From Berberis thunbergii (Eukaryota > Streptophyta > Magnoliopsida > Ranunculales > Berberidaceae), in assembly GCA_003290165.1 (NCBI GenBank), contig QNQO01001156.1:124001-188000 (forward strand): DNA of 64,000 nt, given 5' to 3'. The notes beneath the pieces were generated by a model, which was not told the origin of the DNA, searched no databases, and saw only the letters and a list, made by a program, of their open reading frames with translations. This document shows, piece by piece, positions 22,872-35,591 of the stretch; the first letter of the stretch is position 1; every line of letters begins with the position of its first letter. The translations under genes were made by a program, and so were the position numbers.

Positions 22872-25800
22872 CTACGGTGTGATGGCACCGTAGTTTTTAA
22901 CATCATGTACAATGAATGGACCAGACCAACGAGTTTTTAGCTTACCTAGAAAGAGATGAAGACGAGAGTTGTAGAGTAGGAATTTCTGACCAAGATGGAA
23001 CTCTTTTCTCATGATGTTTTTGCCATGTATCCACTTCATTTTATCTTTGTAGTTTTTGGTTAAGTCATAAGCATCATACTTCAATTCTTCTAGCTCACCG
23101 AGTTGAAGTTTCCATTTTTTACCAACCATATCGAGGTCAAAGTTTAGACTCTTTGTAGCCGAATAAACTCTATGTTGGAGTTCGACAGAAATGGGACAAG
23201 GTTTACCAAAGACCAATCTATAGGGAGACATCCCTAAAGAAGTTTTGAATGCAGTTTGGTATGCCCATAAGGCATCCAAAAGACGTAAAGACCAATCTTT
23301 TCGATTTGGATTGATACTCTTTTTGAGGATGTTCTTGATTTGACGATTCGAGACTTCAACTTGACCGCTTGTTTAAGGATGGTAGGAAAGGGAAACTTTG
23401 TGAGTAACCCCATACTTTTTAACAAGATACTCAAAGACGCAGTTACAGAAATGCTTACCCCCATAACTAATGATACCCTTGGGGGTGCCAAATCTACTAA
23501 AGATAAACTCCCTTATGAATGAAAATAACAATTTTGTGATCATTGGTCTTAGTGGCAATGGCCTCTATCCATTTAGAAACGTAATTCACTGCAAGAAGGA
23601 TGTATTGATACCCATTGGAGGATGAAAACGGTCCCATAAAATCAATGCCCCAAACATAAAAAACTTCAACCACTAGAATAGGACTCAAAGGCATCACGTG
23701 TAAACGAGTTATTTGCCCAAGTTGTTGACATCGGTAACAGGCTTTACAATACTCATGGGCATCTCAAAAAAGGGTAGGGCAATAAAAACCTGATTGGAGA
23801 ACCTTCTCGACGGTTTTCTTAGAACTAAAATGGCTACCACAAGCTTGATCATGGCAAAATGAGAGAATGCTCAACTGTTCAACTTCTGGAACACATTTTC
23901 GGATAAGTTGGTCAGGGCAGTATTTGTACAAATATGGCTCATCCCAAGAATAATACTTGATCCTAGACAAAAACTTGTCACGATCTGGCTTATACCAGTG
24001 TGAAGGGAGTTCCTCAGTTGCTAAAAAATTGACAATCTCGGCATACCAAGGAAGCTCTTGCTCTATCAAGAGAAGTTGTTCATCTGGGAAGTCCTCTTAA
24101 ATGGGAAAGATACTAGTAGATGACTGTGATGTTAGCCTAGACAAGTGGTCAGCGACCTCATTTTCTGTACCTAACTTATCTCGTATTTCAAGATCAAATT
24201 CTTGAAGCAAAAGAACCCATCGAATCAGATGAGGTTTAGTGTCCTTCTTATTGAGAAGGTATCTAAGGGCTGCATGGTCAGTGTCACAATGACATTAGCT
24301 CCAATGTGCTAGGAACGAAATTTTTCTAATGCATAAACAATAGCTAACATCTCTTTATCCGTGGTCGAGTAATTGAGTTGAGCCTCATTCAGAGTTTTGC
24401 TAGCATAACAGATGTCATGAGGAACTTTGTTAACTTTCTAACTCAAAGGGTAGCACCCAATCAGGAGCTCGGATGATGGAAGCTGAGACTAGTTCAGATT
24501 TAAGATGCAGAAACTCAGATATGCACTTGTCGTAAAAAAAAGGGAACATCCTTGGCTAAAAGACAGCTCAAAGGGCGTGCAATCTTCGAGAAATCTTGAA
24601 TGAAGCGGCGATAAAATCTAGCATGCCCCAAGAAAGATCGCACATCGTTAACAAATTTCGTAATCGAAAGAAATGAAATGACATCAATCTTAGCTTTGTC
24701 CACCTCATGCCCCAAGAACAATGCCCTGCTTCACCATGAAGTGGCACTTTTCCCAATTTAGAACAAGACATTTTTCTTCGCAACGCTCTAAGACAAGTGA
24801 GAGGTGATGTAGGCATTGGTCAAAAGATGAGCCGAATACTGAAAAATCATCCATAAATATCTCAAGAAAGTTGTCCACCATATCACTGAATATGCTAGAC
24901 ATGCATCTTTGAAATGTTGTGGGTGCGTTGCATAGCCCAAAAGGCATGCGACGATAAGTATAAGTACCAAAATGACAAGTGAATGTGATTTTCTCTTGAT
25001 CCTCTTGTGCAATAGGGATTTAATTGTATCCAGAATATCCATCCAAAAAACAATAGTAAGGATGACCCACTAACCTTTCAAGCATTTGATCAATAAAGGG
25101 AAGGGGAAAGTGATCCTTTTGAGTATTAGAGTTCACCTTACGATAATCAATGCATACTCTCCATTCCTTTTTCACTCTTTGTGGCACAAGTTCCTTGTTC
25201 TTATTTTCAACGACTGTAATTCCTGACTTCTTAGGAACCACATGGACTGGGCGAACCCATTCGCTATCAGAGATAGCATAGATGATATTTGCATCCAGGA
25301 ACGACATCTTTGAAAATGGGATTTAGATGTCGCTGGGGCTCTCTAGATGTTTTGGTTTCATCTTCCAAATAAATATGATGCTCACAGACAATAGGGTCAA
25401 CACCCTTAATATCATGAATATTCCAAGCAATGGCTGACTTGTGAGCTTTAAGGACCTCCAACAACTTGCCACTGTGTTCCTAAGTGAGATCTGAGGCAAT
25501 AATCACTGGATAACTCTCCGCAGGACCGAGAAATGCATATCTCAATTCATTTGGTAAAGGCTTAAGTTCTAGTAATTTTTGAGTGCTTGTGGACGAGTCA
25601 CTCTCTTGTGATTGTTCTTTAAAAGAAGAAAATGAATACAACTCTTTCTCATATTGATAACGTGATAATGGCTCAGAATCAGGTATATGCATTATGGGCA
25701 CATTATCCAACATATTGTTGACCTCTTCAATAGCTTCGTCCATATTTAGGTTCATACCAAAGTGTGAGAGACAATGAAGTAATACGTCATCTAGTGATGA

Positions 25801-26430
25801 TTGAGCCATAGACTCAAAAGATCGAATAATACACACTTCTTCTTCTTCTTCTTCCTCAATCATATCGAGATCATCTCTCCTTTGCAAGGCCTTAAAAATA
25901 TTCAATTCAGCTTTAAGGTTCCCAAAAGAAACATACATGCTACCGCTTTTACAGTTGATGTTAGCCTCCGCAATTGTTAAGAAAGGTCGCCCTAAGATGA
26001 CAAAAATTTGATTAATTGGGCTCAGGCTAGTGTCTACGAAGATGAAATCAACTGGATAATAGAAATCTGCAATTTGAACAATCACATCCAAAACTATTCC
26101 TCTAAGGTATCGTTTTGACTCATCTGCTAGCTTAAGAACTACATTTGTTGGTAGCATCTCCTTTAACCCAAATTCTAAATATATATGATAAGGTGAGAGA
26201 TTTACACTCGCTCCTAAGTCGATCAAGGCACGACTTTCAAAGTCTTTTCCAATGAAATATGGTACAGTAGGGGTTCCTGGATCCCTGTACTTAATTACTC
26301 TAGTTTGTTGAATAAGAAATGTGGCATCGCTTGCAAGACATGCAGTTTCAAGTACTTCAGTTTTTCTCTTTTTAGTACACATGTCCTTGAAATTTTTTGC
26401 ATAGATTGGTACTTGCTGGATAGAAGACAA
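22872..26430 (-). pseudogene. Athila-type pol: protease, RT, RNase H, integrase
   Basis: Minus strand. Protease frame 26430-25480 (316 codons, ALIDLGASVNLSPYHIY). RT 25464-24515 with FLDGYSGYN, MPFGLCNAPTTFQRCM, FMDDFSVFG, NWEKCHFMV and RSFLGHARFYRRFI. RNase H region about 24515-24070 is poorly open. Integrase 24069-22872 has a zinc-binding part (CHDQACGSHFSSKKT), the core IDFMGPFSS (first Asp), ISYGGKHF where the usual second catalytic Asp is Tyr, [10 protein letters not shown] (Glu), and the C-terminal [12 protein letters not shown]. Multiple frameshifts and stops separate the frames. Protein not functional. Confidence 0.88.
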
Positions 26431-26493
26431 AAGAGGGATGTTGATGTGTACTCCTTTAAAAATCTCTAGTATTTCTTGAAATTGCTTCTCTTT

Positions 26494-28358
26494 TTAGTTA
26501 CCTAAAAATGCTTTGGGAAAAGGTGCCTTAGGTATATACTTTCTTGGCTCTACTGGAAGCTGAGAGGGTGAGTTTAAACCGGTTTGAGAAAAACCTTTAG
26601 CGTTCTCAATTGACTTAGGAACATTCTCTTTGGAAATCACATCAGTTCTCTTGGGTTGCTCTATGTCATTATCAATTGCTCGGCCAACACGAAGAGTGGT
26701 GACAACTTTAACTTCTCCATGTGAATCAACATTACTACCAATTTCATTGACATGGGCTTGGGGAGCACCTTTTGGATTAGGGATGGGCTGACTGGGGAAT
26801 GTTCCTTTTTCCCTTCCCACGCTCAACTTTTGCAACTGTTGTTGAAGTTGGTGGATGGCTTGGGAATTAACAGCATTAGTTGTCATTAATTGGTGCATCA
26901 TATCCTCCAATGATGATTTTGAAGGTGGTAAAGGAGCAACATATTGAGTTTGAGGTACCAAGTCTCGAAAGTTGCTAAATTGAGGTTGACCATAAGAATT
27001 ATGAGGGACGGGTACCATAGGAAGGTTCACAGGCTGATTTTGCCGAAATGAAAGAGGTCATCCTTGTGGTTGATATTGATTCTGTTGCAATTGGTTAGAT
27101 TGAGGTCCGTATTGAACCTGTCTGGGATAAGTGCGTGAATTGTGGGCTTGTCCACTAGGTTGCCTGGGTGTTGAAACCCAGGAGGATTCCCTAAACTTTT
27201 GGGTGGTTGTTCATAAAAGTCACCACCATAAGAAATGTTAGAGTGTTGTCGATTTGCATATGTGTATGTTTGACCGAATGTGTTTGACTTACGTTCACTG
27301 TTGAATACACACACCTCATCTGGAGGTTCATTGCTACTTGAAGTTAAAGGGCAATCAAAATCTATATGATCTATTTTGAGGCAAAAGGTACAAGGCTTAT
27401 AAGTTTTCTCTTTGGCTTTAGAGATAGACTTTGTCACAATAGATTTCATTTCCTTAGCAAAGTCTTTTATGAATGTTTTGATGTCTGGTTCGGGATCTTC
27501 CTTTGGTACAAATAGACGTGATTTCCTAGAAGAACTAGGTTTCAAGTATCTATGGGCAGTCCATTGTCGAGAATCATCAACAAGTTCACTTAGAAAGGTA
27601 TACGCATCAATACCAGTTTTACGCATGAATTTCCCTTGATGCATGGATTCGATCATATTTCTAGATTCGACAATCAATCCATTATAGAAACTTAGCACTA
27701 GCACTCATTTTTCAAAGCCATGATGGGGGCACTTGATGAGTAAATCTTGAAAGCGGTCCTATGCTTCATAAAAAAGTTCATCATGTGTTTGAGTAAACTT
27801 CTCAATTTCTCTTCTAATTTCTAGGGTCTTTCTCATGGGGAAGTACTTCACTAGAAAATTTCTAACTAAATCCTCCCATGATTTAATGGAATTGGTAGGG
27901 AGGGAATTTAGCCATGAGGTGGCCCAATCATCAAGAGAGAAAGGAAACAAGCGAAGTCTGACATTTTCTTCATCTATATTTTGGTTCTTAAAATTACTAT
28001 AAACTTCAAGAAACTTTCCAAGATGGACATATGGGCTTTCTCGATCATGTCCATGAAACTTTGACAACATATTAATAATAGGTGGTCTAATATCAAATTG
28101 AGCTATCGTGATACGGGGCAGTTCAATGCATTCATGCACATTAGCAGCAAAGGGAACATTGTATTCCTAAATTGGACGTTCTTCTATTTCAGTGTTGATT
28201 GGAGAGTGAAGGGAGGTAGGTGGAGATGAGTGAGGTGAAGAAGCTAAAAGTGGATTAGGGTGGCTAGAAATATTTTGGGTTCGAACCAAACGTTTGTTGG
28301 GTCTTTCCCAAACTTTCATGAAAGGAAAAAAAATGGATTGGAAAGATGACAGTGACAA
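26494..28358 (-). pseudogene. Athila-type gag with in-frame stops
   Basis: Frames 28358-28167, 28139-27759, 27704-27027 and 27030-26494. The first three lie in one frame broken by stop codons (about 28168, 27757 and 27706); the last needs a shift. Conserved gag strings are LRLFPFSLDDWATSWLNSLP, SWEDLVRNFLVKYFP and a CCHC knuckle, CTFCLKIDHIDFDC (about 27390-27345). This packaging protein is inactive here. Confidence 0.88.
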
Positions 28359-30016
28359 AGAACAAGATCAAGTATACCTAGACGATTGCTAAGAAGACAT
28401 ACACAAGCAACAATCACTTCTGAACCACACAAATGCCAAATTAAGCAAACAATATTTTAATGGGATTTTATCTTGTTAATATGTGAGGGACAAGATTGAT
28501 TGAAACTAGAAGGTGTTACGCTGTTATCAATTACTGCCTGATTAGATAGGGTGCTAACATATGATCCTAAAAGCTTGTATCCAACAGTACAAAGTTTAAA
28601 ATCAGGAGGTCAGAGTTACGCTTGCAAGAAGCTGGATTATTGCACAAGTACAGGAGATCACGTGGTCTAATTAAGAATTGTACCTGTGCTACCGCTCTGT
28701 TGACCGATTGATATGAGAACGATGTGTGTCAAATACGTACTTAGGGTGTGTGTTCCTAGCCAAAATTGTTAGTTACACCACGTCCTTCTGCGGTCTGCAG
28801 CTTACTAGTGACTTGGAGTACTGGGTGAGTTATCCATGTTGCAGTGGCCTCTCGGAGTTCATTGAATGATTAAACCCAACGTCACGTTTTGCTTTAGTCA
28901 ACACAAAATTCAGCAGAATAACCTAGGTCTTAGTTGTCCTATGAACACCGTGCAAGTTGGCTATAATTTTAGTTGATTTTATTTTGTGCCTTGGTTTCAC
29001 ACAGCTGGAGTGATGAGGTGGGTGATGAAATTCCACCAGTTTCAAAAACAATGCTAGGTCTACCCTCTCTGTTTATGGTAGTTTATTAACGTAAGCAACC
29101 ACACAGTTCGTTAAGATACATAAACATAAGCAAATACCAAGCAATGTCTAATCGATTTCCACTCAGCACCCAAGCCACTAAAACAATGTGTCTGAAAGAT
29201 ATACTAACTAACTTGTGAACTCGGACACAAGGTCTCCATCGTGGGAGTAGAGATAAGTGTTATTTGAGAGCTACTCCTCCTAGGTTCAAGCAATTGTTCT
29301 CTCCCCCACAACACCACTGGTCCACTACAAAAAAAATTTGCCCTTTTAAAAAAATATTTATTTTATTTTTGACTTCATTGCTATCTAAATAAATAAACAC
29401 ACAATCAAACAATTACACATGCAAAAATGTTTAATGGTTTTGGTTAAGAAGTCAGATTTTTTTTTGTATGTATGTATGTATGTTTGTTTTTTTTTTTTTT
29501 TGAAAGTGGATTAAATCTAACCTAAAACTAATAATCAACCTAATGCTAAAATAATGCCTAACTATTACAAGTTGCACTCAACCATTCAAGGCATATTAAA
29601 AAGAAGTTAATAAAGAATAAACTCTCTTCCTCACTGAAAACTACAAACAAAAATATAAAAAATAAAAAAAGGTCTTCAAGTAAGTCTTAGGCAATTTCGC
29701 AGCTTTATCACCCACTTTTCCAAACGAATTTGTTCAACAGGCAATTGACATCAAAAAAATTATGGAAATTCAGGGGAGTATCACGAAATTTGCTGTATAA
29801 GTTTTACGTTAAACGGACAATGTTTGAGCCGACTGCTGCTGTGTTGTTTCCGTTATATGCTGAAATTTACCCAAAAAAAGCATAAAGATGAAAAAAAATA
29901 AAAAATTAAAAAATTAAGGAAAACAAATTAAAGAAATTAAAAATCTTCTCTATTGTCGCCAAAGTTGTATCTTCAATAATGTCTTCCTTCACCAAGTGAT
30001 GTGCAACAACGCCATT
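28359..30016 (-). other. 5' leader of the Athila-type element
   Basis: About 1.65 kb between gag and the 5' LTR, non-coding. It has several poly-T/poly-A tracts (29457-29500, 29880-29940). Confidence 0.6.
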
Positions 30017-30851
30017 TGATTGATGCCAAAAATCGACATTAATGTCGTTGCATGATTTTCGACATCAATCAAATAAATATTAGTTGTTTCTATTTATTTT
30101 TTCCTTTAACCTGCAATATACTTCAACAATGCATGGAAGTAGGGGTTATCGACTATTTCACTTGGATTAGAAGACAATATTTGATTTTCAACTTAAAGAA
30201 TAAAAGAATAGCAAAATAATGGTTGGTGAAAATAAATATTAAACTAAAAGTTAAAGAATAAAGAAAAACAAAGATCAAACTTACTTCTTCAATGAAACAC
30301 TTTTCTCCCAAGTAAAAATATAAAGGCAAAAACTACAACTAAAAAACTCTGTAAAAAAAAACAATCAAAGAAAAACTATCCCTTATGAACTTCATGTATG
30401 AGGTTTTTATAGGTAAAAAAGGTTTGAGTGAAACAAGGAAACATGGTTTGAGTTAAATAGTGAAACATGGTTGAATAAAACAAAGAATGGTGTTGGAGTT
30501 GAATAAGGAAACATGTCTTGTAGAGATTTTTTTATGATAAAGTTGACCATGTGGACGTCCAAATCTTCATAATGATTTTCTCGAGACCCGGTAGTTGTTG
30601 TTGCTTTGTGGGCTTGACTTCATGGGTCTTGAGATTGAAATTCTTTAATCCTGATGAATGCATTTGAATTCTCATTGAGCCTTCTAGTTGATGAATTTTG
30701 CCTTATTGTGCCACTTTATGCATAATTTGAGATTTGTGCTTGAATTCCTACAAAATGTACAAAATACATGTAATGAGATATTTTTATTTGATAATTGGAC
30801 TTAACAATTGCATATTTAGGGGTGTAAAATCGATGTTTTGGGTGCTTATCA
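30017..30851 (-). repeat. 5' LTR of the Athila-type element
   Basis: 835 bp, TGATTGATGCC to GCTTATCA; pairs with 20586-21468. Followed directly by the TSD GAGTC. Confidence 0.9.
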
Positions 30852-30856
30852 GAGTC

Positions 30857-31101
30857 ATCGACCTAGGCGATAGACTATTGAACCAACTCATCATTGTGGA
30901 CGTGAGGCTAGTCGGAAAGGTTCGACACAAAATGTAGTACGCGCTTTCTTTCAATACCATCATATGGTGGAAATGTCGCAGATGGTCTGTCAGATTATTA
31001 GTGCCATCATATGTTTTAAACTTTGGGGGAGTGAACTTTTTTGGTAGAGGGGTCTTTATGAGTGTGTTAGATAATGACGATCTAGCCAACTCGTAAAACA
31101 C
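30857..31101 (-). pseudogene. Tat-type gag, N-terminal part
   Basis: Minus-strand frame from 31101 contains KKFTPPKFKTYDGTNNLTDH and TMMSWFNSLSPRSM, the conserved gag core of Tat-type elements (known form: FKTYDGTTDPxDHL … WFxxLxPxSI). It stops at the nested Athila insertion and continues, mutated, at 20580 going left. Confidence 0.8.
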
Positions 31102-31645
31102 GTTGGAATCCCTGACTCCGATCTTGAGTAGAACTTGTGGAGGAATTCCATCACTCTAGGAGCCATATACTTGTGGATCAATGCCTTTGAAGTTTGTTCA
31201 TCGAAGTTCGGTAGGAACTTCATGGTTATCTCAAACGTGGTGACGAAGTTCGGTTGTGGTGGCGTCTAGAAGTGTTCGGCAAATTGAGCACGTTCTTGGC
31301 TGTGTTTTCAACTACTTTGACTAGATAATCTATCTGGACCAAGAGTTGGTTCCTACGGGGATCTGTCATTGTACCACTAGACCTCTGAAATGGTTGGGCC
31401 ATCGTTCCACGTGATGATACTAAATTACCTGGAATGTTTAGTTCTGTTGATGCTGAATTTGAAACACTACTTATTGTTAATTCAGCTTCACTAGCGGAAG
31501 GATTACTTTAGCTGTTGGGTTGAGAATTCGTTGTATGTTGCATTAGCACTAAGTTTTCCTATTACCGATTTGTGCTAAGGAACTTACCAACTACAAACTA
31601 TCTTTTAGAAAAGGAAATTGTCATTCCACACGGACGACACCAAAC

Positions 31646-32181
31646 TGATGTGTCCAAATTCAGTTTCCTAAAAATCCGACATGCAAAAAAAGATTAGATT
31701 GCCAAAGACTGTTTTTTTTTTGTGGTCGGAGGCACTCCGATACTTAAGTCAGTAAATCTGTGGGAGATGGCTAAATTTGGACATAGTTCAGTTAAAATTG
31801 CACCTCTTTATCGAATGTTTTCTTTACCTTATATAATATTCGTTATTAATTCTCTATGTGACTTAAGCATGTAAGGTGTGATAAGGGGAGATGTTTTTTG
31901 TAACAGTCTCATCTTTCATTGAAATACATCCTTGGGGAAGTGATTTCCGCTATGACTCGTATTTTTTGTAACATCTCTCCTCTTTAAGGAAGAGATTTGT
32001 TGGGGCTGGATTTAGGTCTCTGATTATCTATTTTAAGAGGTCATTTTGGTCTTTAATGATTGGACCTACCTTTTCGTGCTTCACAAGTCGGTCGGCCTTG
32101 AACTGAAACAGTTGGTCTTCATGATAGATGATGTTCGCCACGCGGATGATCGCATTTCGAGCCTTATTTGATGTAACATCA
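31646..32181 (-). repeat. 5' LTR of the Tat-type element
   Basis: 536 bp, TGATGTGTCC to ATGTAACATCA, followed by TSD CCAAG. Similar to 16995-17484. Confidence 0.85.
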
Positions 32182-32400
32182 CCAAGCACAATCAATATCA
32201 GAATGCGTTGATCCATTGATCAAGTTGATAGACACACTTCTAAAGCAAGAGAGAGTGACTTTGGTTGGAGACAGCTATGGGTGGGCTGTGCATCTCCAAA
32301 GCCATGGAGACTTTATCTCTCTTGCTGACTTCGTCATAGCCCAAATGCAACGCCCAACCTTCCCAGTTTTTGAGATTTGATTTTGAGAGAAGGCGGTTTG
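32182..32400 (+). pseudogene. Methylesterase (MES/SABP2-like) pseudogene, 3' part
   Basis: Continues the pseudogene from 16994 after the TSD. A frame from about 32216 reads LIKLIDTLLKQERVTLVGDS, then YG, equivalent to the family's VILVGHSxGG nucleophile-elbow region with Ser present but His changed to Asp. A shifted frame then reads GGLCISKAMET. Frameshifts and stops follow, and similarity is lost near 32400. Nothing further downstream was recognised. Confidence 0.72.
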
Positions 32401-34024
32401 AAGAGTTGGGCCTCAACTGGACAATCAGGTAACGTTGTCCGGTTCAGTAAATGCTTTAATGTTCAGCCCGAATTTCATGAAAGCAAAACTATCTACTACC
32501 ATAACGCACATTGGTGTTATTAAGAAGGCAACGATTACACTACATCACCATTTTCTCTTTTTTCACACTATCATTGAGTTTTTTTTCGTTTTTTTGGTTT
32601 TTTTTTTTTTACTTTCTCACACCACCAATAAATATGCATAACAAGGAAATTCAAACTCAAACGAAAAAATGCAAAACAGGGTCATTTTCGACCAATTTAA
32701 ACCCTCAATTGAGATTGATTCTTAAACTCATCAAAACATGAAAGTTGTAGTACTTTGAGTTATCTAATAAACACAACTTGAATCACTTGAAAATGTTTTG
32801 AAATTAGCAAGTTATGATCGTTTTACTAAAGCCGTACAAATTTGTTTTGCAATGAAAACGGGATAGTGTTATTGACTTTCAGCCAACTTATGTGCTCGAT
32901 CAATACCGATTCTCAAGTTGATCAAAACACCAAAGTTGTAGTACTCTGAGTTATCTAATAAACACAACTTGAAAATGTTTTGAAATGAGCAAGTTATGAT
33001 TATTTTACTAAAGTCGAGCAATCTATCCGAAAATTTTCTATTGTTTGGTCATGTATTTAACGACGATTTTTTTTTTTTTTTTTTTTTTGCATTTGCCTAA
33101 TTTTCTCATCTCTTATGGGAAATCGAATCTTTAATCCCCCATCGAAAACGGATTTCTTCTCATATTATTTTCCATCCTACTAAACTAAACAGATCCTAAG
33201 TCCAAAACTCAGAGCACGGATAGTAAGCTAATATGTTTCGTGATAAAATATATGCTACTTTAATATTATAACTCAATAAGGTGGTCAAAGAAACAGAAAC
33301 AAAGTTGGAACCAAATCTAGACATGTTATCTTCTGTGTTGTTGTTGGTGGTCAAACATACATACTAACCGACTGAACAACAAATCCCCATATAATTAATC
33401 ATAGATTAGATAGGGAATGTGATAGTTGATAGTTGAGTTTAAGTTAGTTCAAAAGTCATATTAAAATCTCCTCTAAACTCTGATTTTTGTTGTAAATTAG
33501 TGTTAATGTTGGTAAGCCTTAATTTGAGTGCAGACCTTGTCTGCATTGCTTCTTACATGCGCAAGAGAAATGTGAAATACCATGTGATCTGATGCTCGCT
33601 CTTAAGGATCTTAAGGATGTAAACCACGTTCCTTATCAACCTTCGCTCTCTCTCCAATTTTCCTTTTATGTTTTTTCCCCCTTCTTTTGACTTGAATCTA
33701 TTCTTTAAAACCCATACATATTTTTTTAATCTCAATAGTTTGTTGAAACAATGAGTGAAGCCAATATTAGGAAGATGAACATCAATTATACATTATTGTT
33801 GGTCTATAGCATTTTATTTATTATTTTACTAAATTTTTCTAGTTTCTTACATGTTTAACCAAATGGAGTTTCTGAAACTACTCCAACAATTACTCAATTT
33901 ACCCGCTTTAGGTTTTTCAAAATATAAGGAATGCCCTCCTAGTAACTTTCAATTCACCCAATAGTCTCAGGTTTGAGATCTGAAAAAATGATTGCATCCA
34001 AAAAGTTTATTGTTCTTCTTCGCT
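32401..34024. other. Intergenic, with a direct repeat
   Basis: AT-rich with long T runs (32580-32612, 33067-33088). A direct repeat of about 105 bp occurs at about 32725-32832 and 32912-33015 (shared AAGTTGTAGTACT and GAGTTATCTAATAAACACAA). No gene seen. Confidence 0.6.
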
Positions 34025-34028
34025 AATT

Positions 34029-34120
34029 CTAGGGGGCGAGGGCGGTCCACCACCACCCATCGTCCTCAAGATGCGCAACTCGAGGACAGTTGGTGGTGGT
34101 GGGTCGCCCTCACCCCCTAG
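34029..34120. repeat. Near-perfect 92-bp hairpin at the left end of the inverted-repeat element
   Basis: Arms 34029-34069 and 34080-34120: CTAGGGGGCGAGGGC pairs with GCCCTCACCCCCTAG (one mismatch), followed by CCACCACCACC/GGTGGTGGTGG and CGTCCTC/GAGGACA. The loop is about 10 bp. GC-rich in an AT-rich setting. Confidence 0.85.
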
Positions 34121-34802
34121 CCCTACTCCTTTGTTCCTTAGCATATCTTTTATATCGACCTTACTAGGGAGCGAGGGAGCCTCCCTCGCACATGTTTATG
34201 AGAGAGAGGGAGGTTAAAAAATTATATGGATCTACCTGGCACATGACGGCCGTCACCCCTTCCCCAACAAAAGTACCCAAAGCGATTGTGTTTATTTCCC
34301 CTCCCCCCAAAACTCTTCTCAAAAAAGCGATAAGTTCTTTCCTTGACGATTTCTCTGGTTCTTCATCTTCAATTCTTCTCTTGTTCTCAAAAGTCCGTTG
34401 CTCGTTGCTTCGATCGGAGTTCTTTTCTAGACGTGTTGCTCTTCGATTTCATTTTTGAAACCAGATCTAGGGGTGATTGTAAGAGTTCGTTGCTTTTCAC
34501 TTCGATTTCGCGTTCAATTTTGTTTTTGAAACAAGATCTAGGGTTTTCCAACTAAGGTTTTTCGTATCTAGGGTTTTCAGATCTGTCCCAATTCTCTCAG
34601 GTAAACACCCTTCTTCTTCATATGTGTATTATTTCAATTGTTCCATGCTTCATGTTCTCTGTTTTTTTTTCCACTTCTTCTCTTCAATTTTCTTCACTTT
34701 GTTGAATTATGTGGTGGTGGTGGTGACGTTGATTTGGGTTCACTTTGGTCACTGACTTTGATGTTTCTTTCCCATTGTTTATTTGTGTGCAGATTATGGA
34801 AC

Positions 34803-35591
34803 ATGAATTCTGATGTTGTTCAAAGTCTAGAACATGTACTTGAAACTCTAGGTTTAGACCAAATTTCAGCAACATCAAGTTTCAAATATAGAGATGCACT
34901 TGAGAAGCAGGTAGGATCAGCATATCCTTATTTTGTATCAAGCTTTACATTTTGTTTTCTTAGATTCTTGCTTATTAATCTTATTTTGTTTTTATATTTA
35001 CACTTGACCTCATCAAACTTGCATGTGCTTGGCCTTGCTTCATGTAGTGATGATGAACCTGTCTACGAGTTCCTTTTCAAGATGAGTAATTTTTTTGGTA
35101 TTACTTGGGAATTTTCAGTGAACGTTTTGAGGTTTTGGTATCAATTTCAGAGGTTTATATGAAGTTGTAACTTCAAATTTAGGCTTTGTAAGAAAGTCTA
35201 CAAAGTTTTTCCCAAACTCGCTCTGTCTAATTGCTAGTCCAACCTGTTAAAAGAAAGAGAGGATAAGTTTTGGGTTTAGGTTATTTCACATAAGGTTTCA
35301 AACTTTATTGATTCAATTCAAAGTTAAAGTTCTTTTCGCCAACAAAATTCAAGGTTGTTTTCCTTATAAGATTATACATACCAAGTAGTGCAAAATTTTA
35401 TGTTGTTTATGTTAATGTGAAATAACCTTTACATTTGCACCACTTATCGTAAATGCACCATAGGATATCAAGTCAGTGGATATCGATATGTGAAGATTTT
35501 TCTCCTTGTAGGTTTACTTGGAGTGTGTTGTGCTTAGTTATGACATTTTGTCTTTCGATTTATACAGAAAGCATCTTTCTTGAAGGACTAG
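34803..35591 (+). other. Possible spliced small ORF (43 codons) inside the inverted-repeat element
   Basis: Splice-like sites define a candidate transcript: a donor after TCTCTCAG at about 34600, an acceptor GTGTGCAG before 34793, a donor GTAGGA at 34911, and an acceptor TATACAG ending at 35567. Joining 34803-34910 with 35568-35591 gives a 43-aa product starting MNSDVVQSLEHVLETLGL and ending in KASFLKD. I recognise no family. It may be a captured gene fragment or chance. Confidence 0.25.

Larger units (their letters stand above)
20586..30851 (-). mobile_element. Athila-type Ty3/Gypsy element, complete in outline but inactive
   Basis: LTRs at 20586-21468 and 30017-30851 both start TGATTGATGCC and end TTGGGTGCTTATCA. 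The perfect 5-bp TSD is GAGTC (20581-20585 and 30852-30856). Length is 10,266 bp. It is inserted in the gag of the Tat-type element in the same orientation. Minus strand order is leader, gag, protease, RT, RNase H, integrase and a non-coding 3' tail. Next to the 5' LTR the minus strand reads AATGGCGTTGTTG, a degenerate version of the TGGCG(C)CGTTG-type primer-binding site of Athila elements; just inside the 3' LTR is a short purine run (TTTGGGGTGGTG). Confidence 0.92.
16995..32181 (-). mobile_element. Tat-type Ty3/Gypsy element, truncated, carrying a nested Athila-type element
   Basis: Bounded by TG at 16995 and CA at 32181 with a perfect 5-bp TSD, CCAAG (16990-16994 and 32182-32186). LTR remnants are at about 16995-17484 (3' LTR) and 31646-32181 (5' LTR). 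Next to the 5' LTR is a primer-binding-site-like TTTGGTGTCGTCCGTG (minus strand, about 31643-31628), a type known in Tat/Ogre elements. Gag, protease, RT and part of RNase H are recognisable on the minus strand; integrase was not found, so the 3' part of pol is deleted. Gag is split by the insertion at 20586-30851. Confidence 0.88.

Noticed and set aside
29324..29340. CACTACAAAAAAA string resembling a CACTA end
   Set aside because: Isolated within the Athila-type leader, with no subterminal repeats and no second end.
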